DNA of 64,000 nucleotides, from contig KN886742.1 of NCBI GenBank assembly GCA_000934455.1, forward strand, positions 1 to 64,000, given 5' to 3'. The notes beneath the pieces are model-generated. The model was not told the DNA's origin, did not search any database, and saw only the letters and a list, made by a program, of their open reading frames with translations. Below, one piece after another: positions 1-13,250 of this stretch. A program made the translations under genes and the position numbers. The stretch is from Apostichopus parvimensis (taxonomy: Eukaryota > Echinodermata > Holothuroidea > Aspidochirotida > Stichopodidae). Numbering within the stretch: the stretch's first letter is position 1; each line of letters begins with the position of its first letter.

Positions 1-1310
1 AAGCAATATTGACCCTTGGAGTAGTTGGTACCACCCTCAAGAGGCTATGAATTCATATGTGTTTTTTGACACCTCCTCTTTAACCTCCCATTGCCCTCCT
101 GCCAGCTGATGGCTGGATGCTTGGGCAGATAAGAGAAGACATGCTCAGGAAATATCTCTACCATCAATACAGGGCAGAGAGGTGTCAGGTTTCAATCACC
201 TTGTACTGAATGGAGGCCAGATCCACTGAACTGGCCTCATATAGGAATCCCTTTGGTATTTCCTCCTGGGCTTCAAGCACATGTCATGGTTAATAGCTGT
301 AGCCTAGCAATACAGGATAATACATTGTCATATAACAGCCAGATACTACTACTACATACTACTACTACTACTACCAGCCTATGTACCACAATAACACATG
401 CTATCAACAAGCCGGGTACACTTCAGAACAACCCGAAACCTCCAATTGGATGGAATCAAATATGTGTTGACATTTGGAGACTTTTATGGAGCCGAGTGTT
501 TAACTACCAGTTTTTATATTGGAGTGCTTGTCACAAAAAATGTCAAACCTTCAGCAGTTTTAACATAGGAAATCGAGAAACCACACACAGTTATAAATGG
601 TTCAATGTCGGCTCGGTATTTTATGCTAGGAAGTGGTGATCTAAAATCCTACTATATTACTGGACTTAAAATTCTGTGTCAAAGAGATTTCTTTTAATAT
701 ACCTTGTGTCTCTGGAAGTGTTTCTCTTGGATAATAAAGGTTTGATAATGTGCTATTGTTGTCTGTTATTACTATGATAATGTGCTATTGTCTGTTGTTA
801 TTATAGTGACTATACTGTACTTTATTGCTACATTGGAGCTCTGTAACAGGATATGACAACCGGGTTGTCAGTCGCTCGTTTTACAGCCTTGTCGTACGAC
901 ACGGTGAACATCGGTCTCCCGTTTTGGAATTTTTTTATTACTCCAGGTTTCTTGGAAATTTCACTCGGTTGTTGATTTGTAGAGACATTTGAAATAAGGC
1001 TCTATAGGTAAATTTTTCTTTGACTTTTTTTTATCGTTGGAAATGAACTGCAAGGTTCTGATTATTGTCCTCTGTCGGTTAAATATAAGTTTATGTAAGA
1101 CTATTTCAGTGGCTGGTTATTATTTTTTCTTTATTTCAGAGGAACAGAATTTTGTTAAGGTAGCCTTAGTATTCTATGTCCATATTTTGTAATCTAAAGA
1201 AATAAGCGATTTGAACTCTGTAGATATGCTTTTCAATTGGTCTCAGCTACTCTTGTCATATTTAAGGAATGTTTATTGTGATACATATTTCAACCATATC
1301 ATTTTCACTT
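1..1310. other. Unique AT-rich DNA, no supported gene
   Basis: No recognisable gene. The longest open frame (253-639, plus, 128 codons) crosses a short CTA run near 350-375 and shows no domain, signal peptide or splice context I can recognise, so I treat it as chance. The first 240 bases have somewhat higher GC than the rest. Nothing repetitive is visible. Confidence 0.5.
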
Positions 1311-1317
1311 AATCATC

Positions 1318-1412
1318 CCATGCACCCCCACTCATCCCCACCCCATCCCCCACCCCATCCCAACCCCCATCCCCCACCCCATCCCAACCCCCATCCCAAC
1401 CCCAACCCACAC
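1318..1412. repeat. C-rich simple repeat (CCCCATCC-type)
   Basis: About 95 bases of irregular repeats of CCCCATCCC and CCCCAACC on the plus strand, nearly free of G. The other strand carries many G runs of four to five and could form G-quadruplexes. No gene overlaps it. Confidence 0.9.
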
Positions 1413-2799
1413 GTAGCGTAACTTTACACATTGTAAACAGTAAGAAACTGAGAAATTAACTCTTCGGAATCTCAGCAATTTATAAGTTTTGTATGAAGTT
1501 AAAGTTTTAGTGATTGTTTAATTGCCACCAATGGCTTACAGTACCTGCATTTTTATTAATGTCATAAGCATTAATTAAGCTCAGATAGATGTTAATACAG
1601 TAGTGTAGTGTTAATAATTGGGCCCAATAACCAGGATGTTGTTGGTGATACTGCATGCAAACGAAAATGGGGTAAAATTAATGTAAATTTATTCAATTTG
1701 GTTCGGAGGGCAGCTCAGGTTCATGGGGGAGTGACATGTAAATTCTTGATGAATTTTGCTCAGTTTTACAATATGTTTCATCAAGAAAGATTACGCAAAG
1801 AAATTACATGAAGGGTAGAGGCTAAAAAAAATGAAAATAATTATAGTTTTTCAATCTGCATAAAGAACCAGTATGTAGGTAACGTAGAATATTTGTATTC
1901 TGTTAGTGCTTGTTATTTAATTATAATGTAGTCTTAATTAAGGTATCTGCATCATACCTTAATTAAAAGTTTGTTAGAGCAGGCCAAAAAGCAATGGATC
2001 AATTTCCATAAAATACTTCAATTTGCTCTTAAGATTCTTCATACGAAATGAAAAAGAAAAATCATTATTCATTTATATTCACACAAGAAAAATTCACTTA
2101 TATATTTATTATCTGTGGAAAATCAAATAAACAAACAAACAAACATTTAATCTATGCCGAATTATGTAGCAAGTCAGTCGCAATTATTTCGTGATTGTCT
2201 CATAACTAACTCTACTCTCCACAGTGCTAGACCTGTATATTTAACTGTACATGTTCTTAGGCTGCTGTCATGAATTTGATCATCTTAATTAATTTACCCT
2301 AGATATCCTCTAAACAATTAAAACCTAAATCGTGTCTCCCGGTTTCTTCCTTAGACTTCAGTTTTAACTTTTCCCAAAACAGTCGTTTGGGGAAATGCAT
2401 CTTTTGTGGTACAATTGCAGAGAATTTATAGCCGTATCAATTGACCTAGTTATGTCGGTCAGCTGATGAAATAAACGTCAGTGGAAAAATTTGAAATTGG
2501 TTTCAAAATTATCGTTTGATTCATTTCATCTGGATTGTTTCGTAAACTGCAGTACTATATACAACATATATATCTCACAGTGCTAATTATCCAAAAAGTC
2601 TAGTGTATAACTAAACCAATGAATTATTACATTGTATACACATGGGACAATTCACATGTAGCTTTTGGCCAATATTTTTTGGTTTTATTTCCTACATCTA
2701 AAATCATAATTTCATGCCTGAGCAAAGGAAAATGCAGATGGCTAGAAAATTACATCCCATAAAGCATAAAGTAACTAGACAGCTGTTTTAATTTTGTTT
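1413..2799. other. Unique AT-rich DNA, nothing recognised
   Basis: Low-GC sequence with many short A/T runs. A 67-codon open frame at 1608-1811 has no recognisable motif. I see no repeat family or RNA gene here. Confidence 0.5.
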
Positions 2800-3215
2800 A
2801 ATCTTAATAGATAAATTTATGTCTTAGATAGGCTAAAATAAGGGATAAGAAAGATATTTGTACTCAGCTGAAAGGTAATTAGCCCAGCTAGCTGCTTACA
2901 GTATATAAGCGTTTCGCCAAAATATGAAATATTACCTAAATTTATGCATAATTTTAACAAATTTTAGTTTTAATCATGATGTCATTATTGTTATATAGTT
3001 TTTAAATATGCAGCAGCTGTTTAATTGTTTAATTCAATTATTTTATGCCCTAGAAAGCAGAGAAAAGGCAAAGATGTTTGTACTTCTAAGCTGATAAATT
3101 GATAATAAGTGCTAGTTAGTTGAGCTACAATAAGCAATTACAGCAAAATATGATATGTAATCTGAATTTATGCATATAATTTTAACAAATTTAAGTTCTA
3201 ATCTAATCATGTAAA
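2800..3215. repeat. Old tandem duplication, two ~226-bp units
   Basis: Two diverged copies lie side by side. The block TTTATGCATA followed by AATTTTAACAAATTT occurs at 2941 and again at 3167, an offset of 226 bases. Matching words before it (GATATTTGTACT at about 2848 versus GATGTTTGTACT at about 3073, and the similar AAAATATGA stretches) follow in the same order. Small indels separate the copies, so the duplication is old. No coding content. Confidence 0.7.
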
Positions 3216-3280
3216 TATTGACCAGTAATAGTATTAAAGATGGCAGTTGATGAGTGTAGCCTTAGGTTGGGGATGAGGAT

Positions 3281-3293
3281 GGGGGGGGGGGGG
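3281..3293 (+). repeat. Poly(G) tract, 13 bases
   Basis: Thirteen consecutive G, followed by CGG. One of many G/C homopolymers of 10 or more bases in this window. Confidence 0.9.
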
Positions 3294-4744
3294 CGGTCAG
3301 GACCGAGGGAGTGTGAGGATTGTTCTAGAAGGGTACTGTAGTTAGCATACATGTGAGTGTTAGGGTTGGTAGACTAAGTATTTTATATTCAATATGCAGA
3401 CTGGTTTACATGCTTCTTGAGGTAATTTTTAACTTTACATATCACTCAGTAAAAAGCCATGTGTGCATTTATACATTTTACACTGTCACATATATTGGTT
3501 ACATTGTATTCTAAGAGATATGTGTGGTAATGTTATTTGTTAACTTCTAATCATCAATGAGTTAATAGGGCCCTGTTAATCCTGTATAGAAAATAGAACT
3601 CTGTTAATCCTGTGAAATTTTATGTCCTACACATTTAACCATTTTTTAAAAATTGTTTACAAACCTTAACCCTAACTCCACTGGTGTGACTCCAGTGTAC
3701 CAAAGTAGCTCAACCCGCCCCCCTCCCCCACCCCTCCCCCTGCCTTTGCATCTGTGCCACAATCAGGGTGTACAATAGCTTAACAACTTACAAAGAGTAA
3801 TTGTGCCTTTCCTGAAATTGTTGGTACCCCTCAACTCACAATCTTCGCTACAGGCCTGAAATAGCCGATAGTTTTTACCTGCAGCTCTCAGTGATATTTG
3901 TTACCACCAGATTGTAACAGTTCTAAATCAAGCAAAATTAATAACTTTAAAAGGAGCTCTACAGTAAATGAGCCTGAGTTATTTAGTACAATTTCATTGA
4001 GTACCCAATTAACTAGTACTTACCACAATTTTGTCACTTCACAGAGAATTAACGACTGCATCGAATGAAGATTCAAAAGTGTCTGTCAAATCAGCTTGCT
4101 TGATAAATGTAAAAATAACCCTTCCAAGTGGACCTGTTATTGCTAGAAATTCAGCACCTCTAAGAGCACTTCTAAAAGTCACTAAATTATGTTTTTAGTT
4201 TTAGGCTCAGATTCCTAGGTGCCATGTGAGTGTTCTTTGCCTGGTAGTGCTAACACCTTTTAAATTTAACATCTACATAGAGGAATTAAAATGATAGTTA
4301 CCTAGACACCAAGACATCCCCCCCCCCCCGTCCCCCATCCCTCCAAGAAAACGAAGAGTAACTCTTAGTGATTGCTCTTTTTGAAATCTCTCAAGGGTGG
4401 CAAAAGTCATTTGTGATTAACACCATGGATTTTTTTTTTTCACCCTTCTACCTCATTGTTGTTTACTAAGTCTGGCAAGCTCTTACTTGTCACAAACTGC
4501 CTAAAGAAATGTCATTTATCTTGACAAAGGCAAGAGGTATAAATTTAGTTACAGTACTGTACTGCTTTCAAATGTCTGAGATAAGTTTTCATGGTACAGT
4601 TTTTTTTTCTTCTAAAAGGTCTGTTGACCCTGTTCTATGAGGACAACATGTAAGCAGTTTAACATACTCTATATATGCCAATCATACTGAACTTGGAGCT
4701 GTTTATGTCAATCATTAGATTACCAGGGCAAGGATTCAGGAAGG
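3294..4744. other. Unique AT-rich DNA with C runs
   Basis: No gene recognised. It contains a C-rich patch (3715-3745) and a 12-base C run (4318-4329). Confidence 0.5.
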
Positions 4745-4802
4745 AGGAGAGGGTGGGGGAGAGGGTGGGGGAGAGGGTGGGGGAGGCGGTGGAGAGGGGG
4801 GG
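4745..4802 (+). repeat. 12-bp G-rich minisatellite
   Basis: About four to five tandem copies of GAGAGGGTGGGG, ending in a more irregular G-rich tail. Open frames on both strands across it are repeat translations. The regular spacing of GGG/GGGG runs is compatible with G-quadruplex formation. Confidence 0.9.
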
Positions 4803-6700
4803 AGTTGTGGAAGGTACACTCTCCCTCATTTGCAACCTCACACTAAAATTCAAAATTAATGACTATACCACAACCTTGACTGCATACATGAGGATTCAGC
4901 TTCTAAGACAGCAGACAAACACCCCTCCCCCTTTTCGAGCTCTCAGATTTCATCTGAAGATTTGCACCTTTTGTCCATAAATTATCTCCTTTTCTCACAT
5001 AACCTAGAGCTGTTTTTTCAATTCTACCCTAACGCTTAACTAACAGTTGCCGTTTAAGATCGACACAAATGATTCATCTTAAACATTTAATTATTCAATC
5101 AAGGTACTGTAGAGATTCACTTGAATGTTAACGAATGACGGCAAATCACAAAACAACACAGGTAGCAGTTAAATAGTGTTCAAATGTAGTAGCTGACTAA
5201 TAAAGGTTTTTTGAAGTTTGTCTCTATTCTCAGTATGGTTCCAGTGTACAAAAACTACTATACTTTGCACTTGAAATTTGACCATTTATTGTTGGCAGCA
5301 CTTTGCTAGATGTATGTGAGACTGGATAAATTATTCCATGCAATATGCGGCAAAAGTATGTACATAATAAACATGAGGCAGTACAACTAAATGATCCAGT
5401 TATGATATTGTCTCAGGACTTGGATTTTACTGAGAATTCACATCAATTTTTATATATCTTGCTATATATCAACAGACAATAACAATGATTTTTGAATCCT
5501 TGTCTATCAGGGTCAGCCTTTTAATATTATTCGGGCAGTTGATGAAGTTGTCTCCGCTAAGACCAATAATCAATGAGTTCTATAAACAAGAAGAAAAGTT
5601 TAATATATTTTACCGTCCTTCGACCGTCAGACATACTGGCTCATAATATATAGAGTTGGTAGACTTGAATTTTGTTGTACTCAACTAAAAGCACACATCA
5701 ATATACTATGTATATATATGGATTTGGTTCCATTGATTTATAAATTGGGGAAAATAAAGGTTTCATGAAAAAGCTTAAAAAGTGAATTTAAATGTCCATG
5801 TATATTTAGCATTTAGGTATTTTGTGTGGAGTTTGACTATATTCACCCTGTAATATATGACAACTTATTTTATTAAAATTAATTGTATAGCCATTATATG
5901 CTATTTAACATGCTTTCATTCACATTATATATATCCATGCATGTAAGTACCTTGCCCTATAGGCCCTATAGATAATATACTGTGCTGCATACATACCTGT
6001 GTGCATCAGTCACTCACTGTTTCTGAAGGTTTAATTTATACTTGATATATTATATCTGAATGACAGTTTAATAGTAACCTCACTGCCCCTTTAAGACAGA
6101 TCTTGTTATTTATAAATTTTTGGATGACCTTTCCATGAGTGGAGGGTTTAGTGGACTTGATGTATTAACCTAAGGCTATATATATAACTACTATAATCTG
6201 TGTATTATGACAGTAATAGAATAGGTATATTACATGTGTTCATTATAGATACCAGCTGAAGTGAACCCAAAAGAAGTGAAAAAGAATGTGATATATTTAA
6301 TTCCTTTCATAGGGCACTACAAAGTGTAAAACTAGGTCAGTTAAGGGAGTTCACTGCATGGTATTACCATCACTTAAATGCAATAGTTTGGTGCCTTAGT
6401 TGACTGATTTCAACAATGATGCCCTTAGCTAGTAGTCCAGCATATTGCAGGCCTAGAAACTCAGGCTATTTACTGGCTAATCTGCCAGTGGGTCCTCCCT
6501 GCTTTATTGTTTATGAGTAGACAACACTAAGCGCCTTCAGTATATGATAGTAAAGTCAAGTAACCTTTATCGTCAATAAAAAGGTTGCATGATTTCCAGG
6601 TGCCTAACATATAAGCCCTGTATTACTGTTATTATTATCAGCTACTAGTGATGGTGACATCCCTATGTTCCGTCGTCTCTATGTTCCACAAAAGAAAAAA
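4803..6700. other. Unique AT-rich DNA, nothing recognised
   Basis: No gene, RNA or transposon terminus recognised. Several short TATATA runs are present (5450-5720, 5930, 6180). Confidence 0.5.
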
Positions 6701-6704
6701 TTAG

Positions 6705-6985
6705 GAGCAATTTTTTTTAATCCAAAAATTTGTTGTACCAAGAAAAGTAGTTTGTGACCCCAATATATTTGTGACCAATATTTTTTTGGACCAAATTCTT
6801 TGAAACCAAAATTTTTTCAGTTCTAAGAAGAAAAAAAAAGGGGTTCCAAAGTTTGTTAAGACCCAAACAGTGCTTGTGACCGAAATTTGTTTGTACTCAA
6901 ATTTTTTGGGACCAAAATAATTTTGGGCCAAATCAATTTTCGAATCAAATGTGTTTAGAATTAGACCAAAATATGTTGTAGGTCT
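6705..6985. repeat. Degenerate tandem repeat of ~20 bp
   Basis: A run of loosely repeated units built on TTTTTTGGACCAAAAT: T-rich half, then G(G)ACC or TGACC, then AAA. The motif GACC or its variant recurs roughly every 15-25 bases across about 280 bp. The 117-codon minus-strand frame here (6701-7054) is a translation of the repeat, not a gene. The array is decayed, with many substitutions and uneven spacing. Confidence 0.7.
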
Positions 6986-6987
6986 AC

Positions 6988-7180
6988 CATTTTTTTTGGG
7001 GGGGGAGGAGGGCAGTGGCCTGCACAAATGGGGGGGGCAATAGCTATGCCCCACTCAGTCTGGGGAATTTGAAAACAAATTAAGGAAGTGGTGGGGGGGG
7101 GGAAGGGATGCCAGTCGGGGGAATTGGGTACTTGGCCCCACCACCCATGAAATCATGCAGACGCCATTGGGCGGGAACCT
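6988..7180. repeat. G-run-rich patch
   Basis: Three G runs of 7-11 bases within 190 bp, with short inverted words (GGGGCA ... TGCCCC). It may be the relic of a mobile element that carried the neighbouring degenerate repeat, but I cannot define ends. Confidence 0.4.
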
Positions 7181-9879
7181 GAAAATTGTTCCTACTGACA
7201 AAACTAAGTGCAGGAACCATTATATTTTCTTCTTGAGTAATACAAAATCTGACAATAGTGGGAAATATCTATAAACAACAGAAGTCAAAGTATTTCTTTC
7301 CAAGATCGCCGTGGATAATCAATATTATTACAAAGTTTTCATTCATTCTTTAAGATACACAATCCTTTTTGTGGAACTGTCCTTGGCATGGATGGTCACA
7401 CTTAAGCTAAACTAGCGAGATGGGGCCATGACAACATCTTTCCTTTTGTAAATAAAAAATATGTTTTTTTTTTAAAAATTGCCTTTTTAAGAATCACCAA
7501 AAATAAGTCCTACTGCTGTGATGTTGACGTACATATCTGCAGCAAAGTTGCAGAACTGAAAAAAAAAAACTGAATTGAAAAACTAAACAAAAAACAGAAC
7601 AAACAACTGAAAAAAACAAATATCTGCAACTAAACATTGTACTATATCCATAGCATTCTGCAGTACATACAGTAGCTGTGGATCAGTTCAGGCAGTATGT
7701 TACTGAACACCAATGGACATTAAATATCTGACATAACATTTACACTATGCAACAAGTCACATGACCATTATCTTCTGTACAGACTACATGTCGGCTGCAG
7801 TTACAGTGTTTACTGAACGGTCGTTCTATTTTGGTAAGTTAAACTATCTATTATCAGGACTAGAGGTTATCTTGTCATCATAGTCATTACTACAACCACT
7901 TCCAAGAAGGAAGTGATTGTATCCTATTGCTTCCACAAAACATGAGGATACCAGACAAATTAGTTAGTGTCTCTGGTACGGTAACCCCCTGTATGGTATT
8001 GTAGCAGTTTTATAGCTTTCAATTAAAAAAATTCAAACTGATCATTACTTAAATTCAGCCAGAAGTCAGCCTCTGGAGTTGAACCTTAGCATGATGTACT
8101 ACCGATGAAGTTCTACCGTGGACTTTCTGTCCTCTGTCATTGGCATTTCATGATTTCTCGATGTTGTGCAAGATAAGGTATGGCCTATGTCTAGATGACA
8201 TTAAAATATGGATGCTAGAATATGCTGGAATATTATTATAATCTCCACCTGCAATTTTAAAAATATTATCTGCAAGTATTGTGAAGAACCACAATTTTAG
8301 TTAACCCACATTCGGCCATCTTTCGCCCTCTTTAAAAAAAAATTGATTCCCTGAAGCTTGTCATTCGCTTTCAAAAAAGTCTAATAATAATAATCCAGAC
8401 AAGACAACATACGCTGTATAGACTTTTATATCTACTTTTTCTGAATACATTGAGAGGATACTTTGAGTTTTCTGCATGATTAATGAAGCATGCATGGATA
8501 AATTCTTTTAGGTAATTATGTTTCACTTAGATTTAGGAATGACATAAAATATCAAAGTTTCTTTCAAGATATGAATCACCTGTTGTTATGAAGAAAAAGG
8601 TAAAAAAGAAAAGAAATGGGAGGGGAAAGAATTTATAAACAATGTTATCGTCTAGAATATATTTCAAAGCAGCAGTTGACAGATTTGGTCGCAAATTTAG
8701 CCTAATTTTATCGATTCTTTTTAAAGATCACAAAAAACTGCTCTTAAATTGAAAAATTTGAATTTTGTTGAAATATGAGAAATTTTCAGAATTTCCCTCC
8801 TCATCTCTGATTATTATTATAAGATTTATTTTCACTGTTCTTGAGCTGCATTGTCATACAATGTGATAGTGATACATAGTTTTGAATATTTTTTACAAAA
8901 TTTATATCTTGAAAATCTGCTTTAAAATTGTTTCTTATTCAAATAATGCTATAATTGCCAAGATCAATGCACGCAGACTCTCTACTTGAAACCTCTAAGA
9001 TTTCCAAAGTTTCCGATCAGCTCGTCCATTATTCGTAATTTTAGACTAGTTTAAATCCCATTGTTATGTAAGGTAAGCTTCACTGCTCTCAGTGCTTCAG
9101 CTCATCTTGTCTAACACGATACTCTCTCAAGATATATTAATCAATAGACTACTACTTTATATACGAAATTCTATTCCAACTCTCCATAACAGATGTTGTA
9201 GTGTTCCGAGATTATTACCAAGATTGATTTTGACTTTGAATAATTCAGCGTGTATATAATACATATATATATAGTTTATAATTTTTTTTTGTATTTGTGT
9301 GTGTGCTATTTGTCTCAATTATTTATTGGTCAATTAACTTGCCATGTATCAATTTGTTTTGTCGCATTTCTCATAAACTGTGCACGTCCCCCACACACGC
9401 AAATCCCGTTCGATGGAAAACATGCACAAACATAAACTTTGGAGCGCTCGTGTGATATTGTACATGACTGATATAATTATTTAATACATGGATTTTTATG
9501 TACACCCTGGAAGTGAACACTACTGATAAGAGGAAAAAACAATTTCCAGGTCTTTTTTTTTTGTACAGTGAATAACAGGGTTGAACTTTTGACCCTGTGG
9601 TGTTTAATCAAAACTGTCTGTATTGAATAAAACATGGCTGCCTGAATACATCAATAGCCAATGATATCATGTTCTTTTACATTCTGACATTCCCACATAG
9701 GGACCGAACCCAATTGAAAACCTTGCAATAAAAAACGGCCCAAAAATGAATATTCATAGATCAAGCGTAATCCTAGTGGGTAGAGTGGCCTGCGCAAATA
9801 GCAATTTGAGATGGTTGAGAATGCATCATTTCACGTCTAAAATTGTTTGTTTCTTAATTTTCTTTCTTCTGGCGGGGGA
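7181..9879. other. Unique AT-rich DNA, no supported gene
   Basis: No gene recognised. A short open run (ATG at 7761) ends in a good donor match (GTAAGT at 7834), but a match like this is expected by chance. Several A-rich and T-rich runs (7440-7620, 8330) are present. Confidence 0.5.
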
Positions 9880-10010
9880 GGGGGACCCCTGACCACCCCT
9901 ACTAAAAAAAATATTGACAAAAAACAAAACAAAAATCAAAACAAAACAAACAAAAACTAAAGGAAAGAAGGAAAAGATAGGGAAACAGAAAAAGGAGAAA
10001 AGATACAAAT
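9880..10010. repeat. A-rich low-complexity tract
   Basis: About 110 bases dominated by AAAACAAAACAAAC-type sequence followed by purine-rich GGAAAGAAGG. The 60-codon minus-strand frame (hydrophobic, F-rich) is its translation and not a gene. Confidence 0.8.
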
Positions 10011-10159
10011 GGAAGGCTAAAGCAATATTAGTTGAACTGACACAGTGCCTTTACTAACCTGCTATGGTTGGTTTCCTTTATCTTACGTATATTAGTAACT
10101 CATCCAATGAAGATGAATAACTGTGAAGATTGTAAAGGGCAGGTCAGAATAATTGCAGT

Positions 10160-10420
10160 TTAATAACGAGGGCTGGAATCGATAGCATTGCATGTACACA
10201 TTGGCAGTGCACCGCGGTTCAATACACGGCCATCACGGAAAAGACAGATCACAATAGTCTTGTTGTTCTTTCGGCTCGATGGAGAGTCGTCGAGAAGAAA
10301 CGAAAATACAGGGAAGCCATTGCGCAATCCTTTTTTGAAATTTTTAAGAGAGAGATTGTAAGAGTTTACTTTTATGCAGGATTGAGCTAATGGTCGATGG
10401 AGGGGAACTGATAACGTTAC
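10160..10420. promoter_or_regulatory. CpG-containing unique block, possible regulatory DNA
   Basis: Compared with its AT-rich, CpG-poor surroundings this block holds many CpG dinucleotides (ACCGCGG, ATCACGG, TCGTCGAG, TTGCGCAA) and no repeats. It also has an 87-codon open frame on the minus strand without any recognised domain. Such blocks are typical of conserved non-coding elements or short exons. I infer selection from composition only. Confidence 0.3.
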
Positions 10421-11210
10421 CAAAGTTTTGATGTATTAATAACATGTGGCAATTTGAAAATGCAACTTGTTATTTATTATTACTATTTTGTTTTTCAGTT
10501 TTCTTAAAATCCTAAATATGTTGCATATGTTTTCAAGCTACATTTAGTGTGTTCTGTTTGTAGAGATGCGCAATCCGATAGATGTTGTGATGGTAATACC
10601 ATAGGAGAGGTTAATTGACTGACTAAGTAATTTTCAGCTTTTGTTCTGAAGTTTCTTATCTGATCTAATTAATACAGGACAACAACTGTAAATTTTTATT
10701 ATCTTGAATTAAGTTATGCATATTGAAGTAAACCTCTGAAGAATACCAAGTTACTCCTCAATTCTCACTTCCTATCATCCAATCAAATGAATCTTTCAAT
10801 GAGAGGTGACAGGTTTTCTGTAGATAAATGTGGGTCTAATTGAGACGAGTAACCTCGTGTAAACTCTCTGGTTTCATTCAAAATTGCACCAGCCGTCCTT
10901 GCAAGATGCTATATTCCCTAATTGTTAATTGTACTATTAAAAGAAATTCACTCATCATTTTTTGCACTGTATTGTGTGCGACAGATTTGATGTTAATGTT
11001 ACTAAATAATTATCATTAAAAATCAAGCAAATGAAACATTTGTTTAAATGTGAGATGTGAAAAGTGAGACGTCATTCAGATGTACAAATGTGATTAAAAT
11101 CTGTGTTGTCAATGGTAAATCTATTAAAGGGATATTGTGCACAGAGGCTGAAAATGATTTATTAATGAAAATGCCGGAAATTTACTACACATATATAGAA
11201 ACGCCATACT
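10421..11210. other. Unique AT-rich DNA, nothing recognised
   Basis: No gene, repeat family or RNA recognised. Confidence 0.5.
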
Positions 11211-11634
11211 CATAGCATTCTGTATGATGAAGATTTGGAGTTTTTAAATTTTGTGATATTTTATGAATTTGCATCTGGCAACAACAGATTTACTGCATAT
11301 CTTTATAGGTCAAAACCCATCCTCATAGCATTTTGCATGATGAAGGTTTGGAGTTTTTAAATTTTGTGGTATTTCATGAATTTGCATCTGGCAATAACAG
11401 ATTTATTGCATATAGGTCAAAACCCATCCTCATTGCATTTTGTATGATGAAGATTTGGATTTTTTTATACTTTGTTGTATTTTATGAGTTTGCATCTGGC
11501 AACAACAGATTTACTGCATATCTATATAGGTCAAAACCCATCTTAATAGCTTTCTCTATGATAAAGATTTTTAGTTTTCAAATTTTTAAGGTATTTTATG
11601 AATTTGCATCTGGCAACAGCAGATTATGTGATGT
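11211..11634 (+). repeat. Tandem repeat, ~110-bp unit, ~3.7 copies
   Basis: Four copies begin near 11211, 11324, 11431 and 11545 (offsets 113, 107 and 114). Each carries TGATGAAGATTTGGA-like sequence, a T-rich core, then TGAATTTGCATCTGGCAA, then AGGTCAAAACCCAT. Copies are about 85-90% alike by eye. A 106-codon plus-strand frame (11333-11653) stays open through three units and repeats the peptide EFASGNNRF. The AT-rich, indel-bearing units and the lack of any family argue that this is a satellite read as protein. Confidence 0.9.
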
Positions 11635-12440
11635 CATCACAGCAATACAGTAGAAAAAAATCTTCAAATGCTTTACTTTATAGCATTTAACTCACCTAAA
11701 TTCACAGCGGAAAATGATATTTCTACTTGAACACCTTCAGTTTGATGAAATTATATAAACTACAGTTAACCTTGACAGCTCTAAGCAAATATTCCAAATG
11801 CATCACGTTTCAAAGATAAATCAGGTAAGAAGATAAAAAGCACAAATTTATTAAGGTTCATAAGAAATATTTGCCGTTATGACATCACAGACCACATAAT
11901 TAAGTGTTGAGTGTTTATCGTTAGCCAAAATAAATTCCATTCATATCAACCATATATATTAGGGATAAGATATTGAGATGGTATTTTCAACACTGTGCAC
12001 TGGAAATATTTTTCTTTGCCATTATATATTATAGTGGCACATTGCCTGCCACCAGAATATTGATTTAATTATTCATAATAAACACCAATAATACCTTATA
12101 TATGAGGATAACGAAAGTATCTATTATAATTGACTCGTTAGGTTGGATATTTCATATTACTAGGATATTTCGAGTATACTGTAAGTAATACACAAAAAAA
12201 ATCAAATTTGCAAGAGAGTGAATTCTTTTCACCAGTTACATACTATTTACATACTGTTTGCCAGCATATCCTCCATCACCAATACCAAGAATTATCTGTG
12301 ACTTAAACAAATAGTTACATCTGTGATTTAGATACATCTATCACAAAAATAACACCTCATTTTCATAGAGACTTAAAATAAAATGTCTGTAAATTATGCA
12401 TGATTAAAACAAATCGTTGCTTAACTGACAAGACCTTACA
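11635..12440. other. Unique AT-rich DNA, nothing recognised
   Basis: No gene or repeat recognised. Confidence 0.5.
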
Positions 12441-12443
12441 TTA

Positions 12444-12458
12444 GGGGGGGGGGGGGGG
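12444..12458 (+). repeat. Poly(G) tract, 15 bases
   Basis: Fifteen consecutive G followed by CC. It belongs to the G/C homopolymer class seen throughout the window. Confidence 0.9.
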
Positions 12459-13019
12459 CCTCAGATGAATTTCTAAAATAAATGTTTTGGTGTTCCCTCG
12501 GTTAAACCCCATGGACACTTCAGTTCCGCCCTTACTTATGAAAGTTTTCCATAGAATAATGACCCACAGACTTATGAATAAATGATGCAAATTTGCATCA
12601 GAAATGTCTTTGGCTTTTGTACATACTGCAGTGCCTTCTCTCATATACAGTTATGTACCCCACTGGATTTAAGGACAGAATTTCTTATTTTAAGAGCAAC
12701 ACTATACCATGTAAAATAATTGCCTATAGCATGTTTAGGAAGAGATAAAAAAAAAGGGAATAGAAACAACAAAAAAACCCAGAAGAAGAACAAATGAAGA
12801 AAAAAAATAAATATGCACACACACAAAAAAAGGAAAGACAGAAAGAGAGAAGGAAGAAAATATGCGAAGAGATCAGGTGGTATGGTTTGGTGGCTTGATT
12901 CGCTTAAGGGTTCGTTCCCCGGGGAATCCAGAAACTAAAACCTGCCAAGTGATCTTGATTGGATTTGAGAAGGAAGAGAGAATCGAGGTAAAAAAGAATT
13001 AAAAAAACTAGGGGAGAGA
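12459..13019. other. Unique DNA with purine-rich tract
   Basis: From 12740 to 12870 the plus strand is almost pure purine (AGAAGAAGAACAAATG-like). At 12917-12930 a GGTTCGTTCCCC word resembles a tRNA T-arm, but no matching acceptor stem or A box was found. No gene is supported. Confidence 0.5.
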
Positions 13020-13250
13020 ATTCTGTTTTTTTTTACCGTACAGTGTATGATGTTGTCGACGATGATCGGCAGCTGTCTCCATACGAGCATGTCGTATGCG
13101 TTTTAGGGGAGTTCTGTGCCCAATCATGTGATCTCGATTGTAAAATGAAAATCTGATCATCTGAAGCAGAGATGTAAGAAAAAGCTGTAGACTAAAATTT
13201 ATGCATCTTTTAAGTTGTAGTGAATAGCAACGTTGCACAGGATGACAGCA
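13020..13250. promoter_or_regulatory. CpG-containing unique block, possible regulatory DNA
   Basis: Non-repetitive, with clustered CpGs (TTGTCGACGATGATCGGC, ATACGAGCATGTCGTATGCG) and a 76-codon minus-strand open frame with no recognised domain. ATACGAGCATGTCGTAT contains a near-palindrome. Best read as a candidate conserved element, on composition alone. Confidence 0.3.

Noticed and set aside
7761-7833. ATG plus 24 open codons ending at a GTAAGT donor
   Set aside because: Poor start context, no CpG or leader signal, and dozens of GTAAGT matches are expected by chance in 64 kb.
11333-11653. Frame with EFASGNNRF repeated three times
   Set aside because: Unit lengths vary by indels, the DNA is AT-rich satellite, and no known repeat-protein family fits.
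12880-12945. tRNA-like T-arm (GGTTCGTTCCCC)
   Set aside because: No matching acceptor stem, anticodon arm or A box; cannot be folded into a tRNA by eye.
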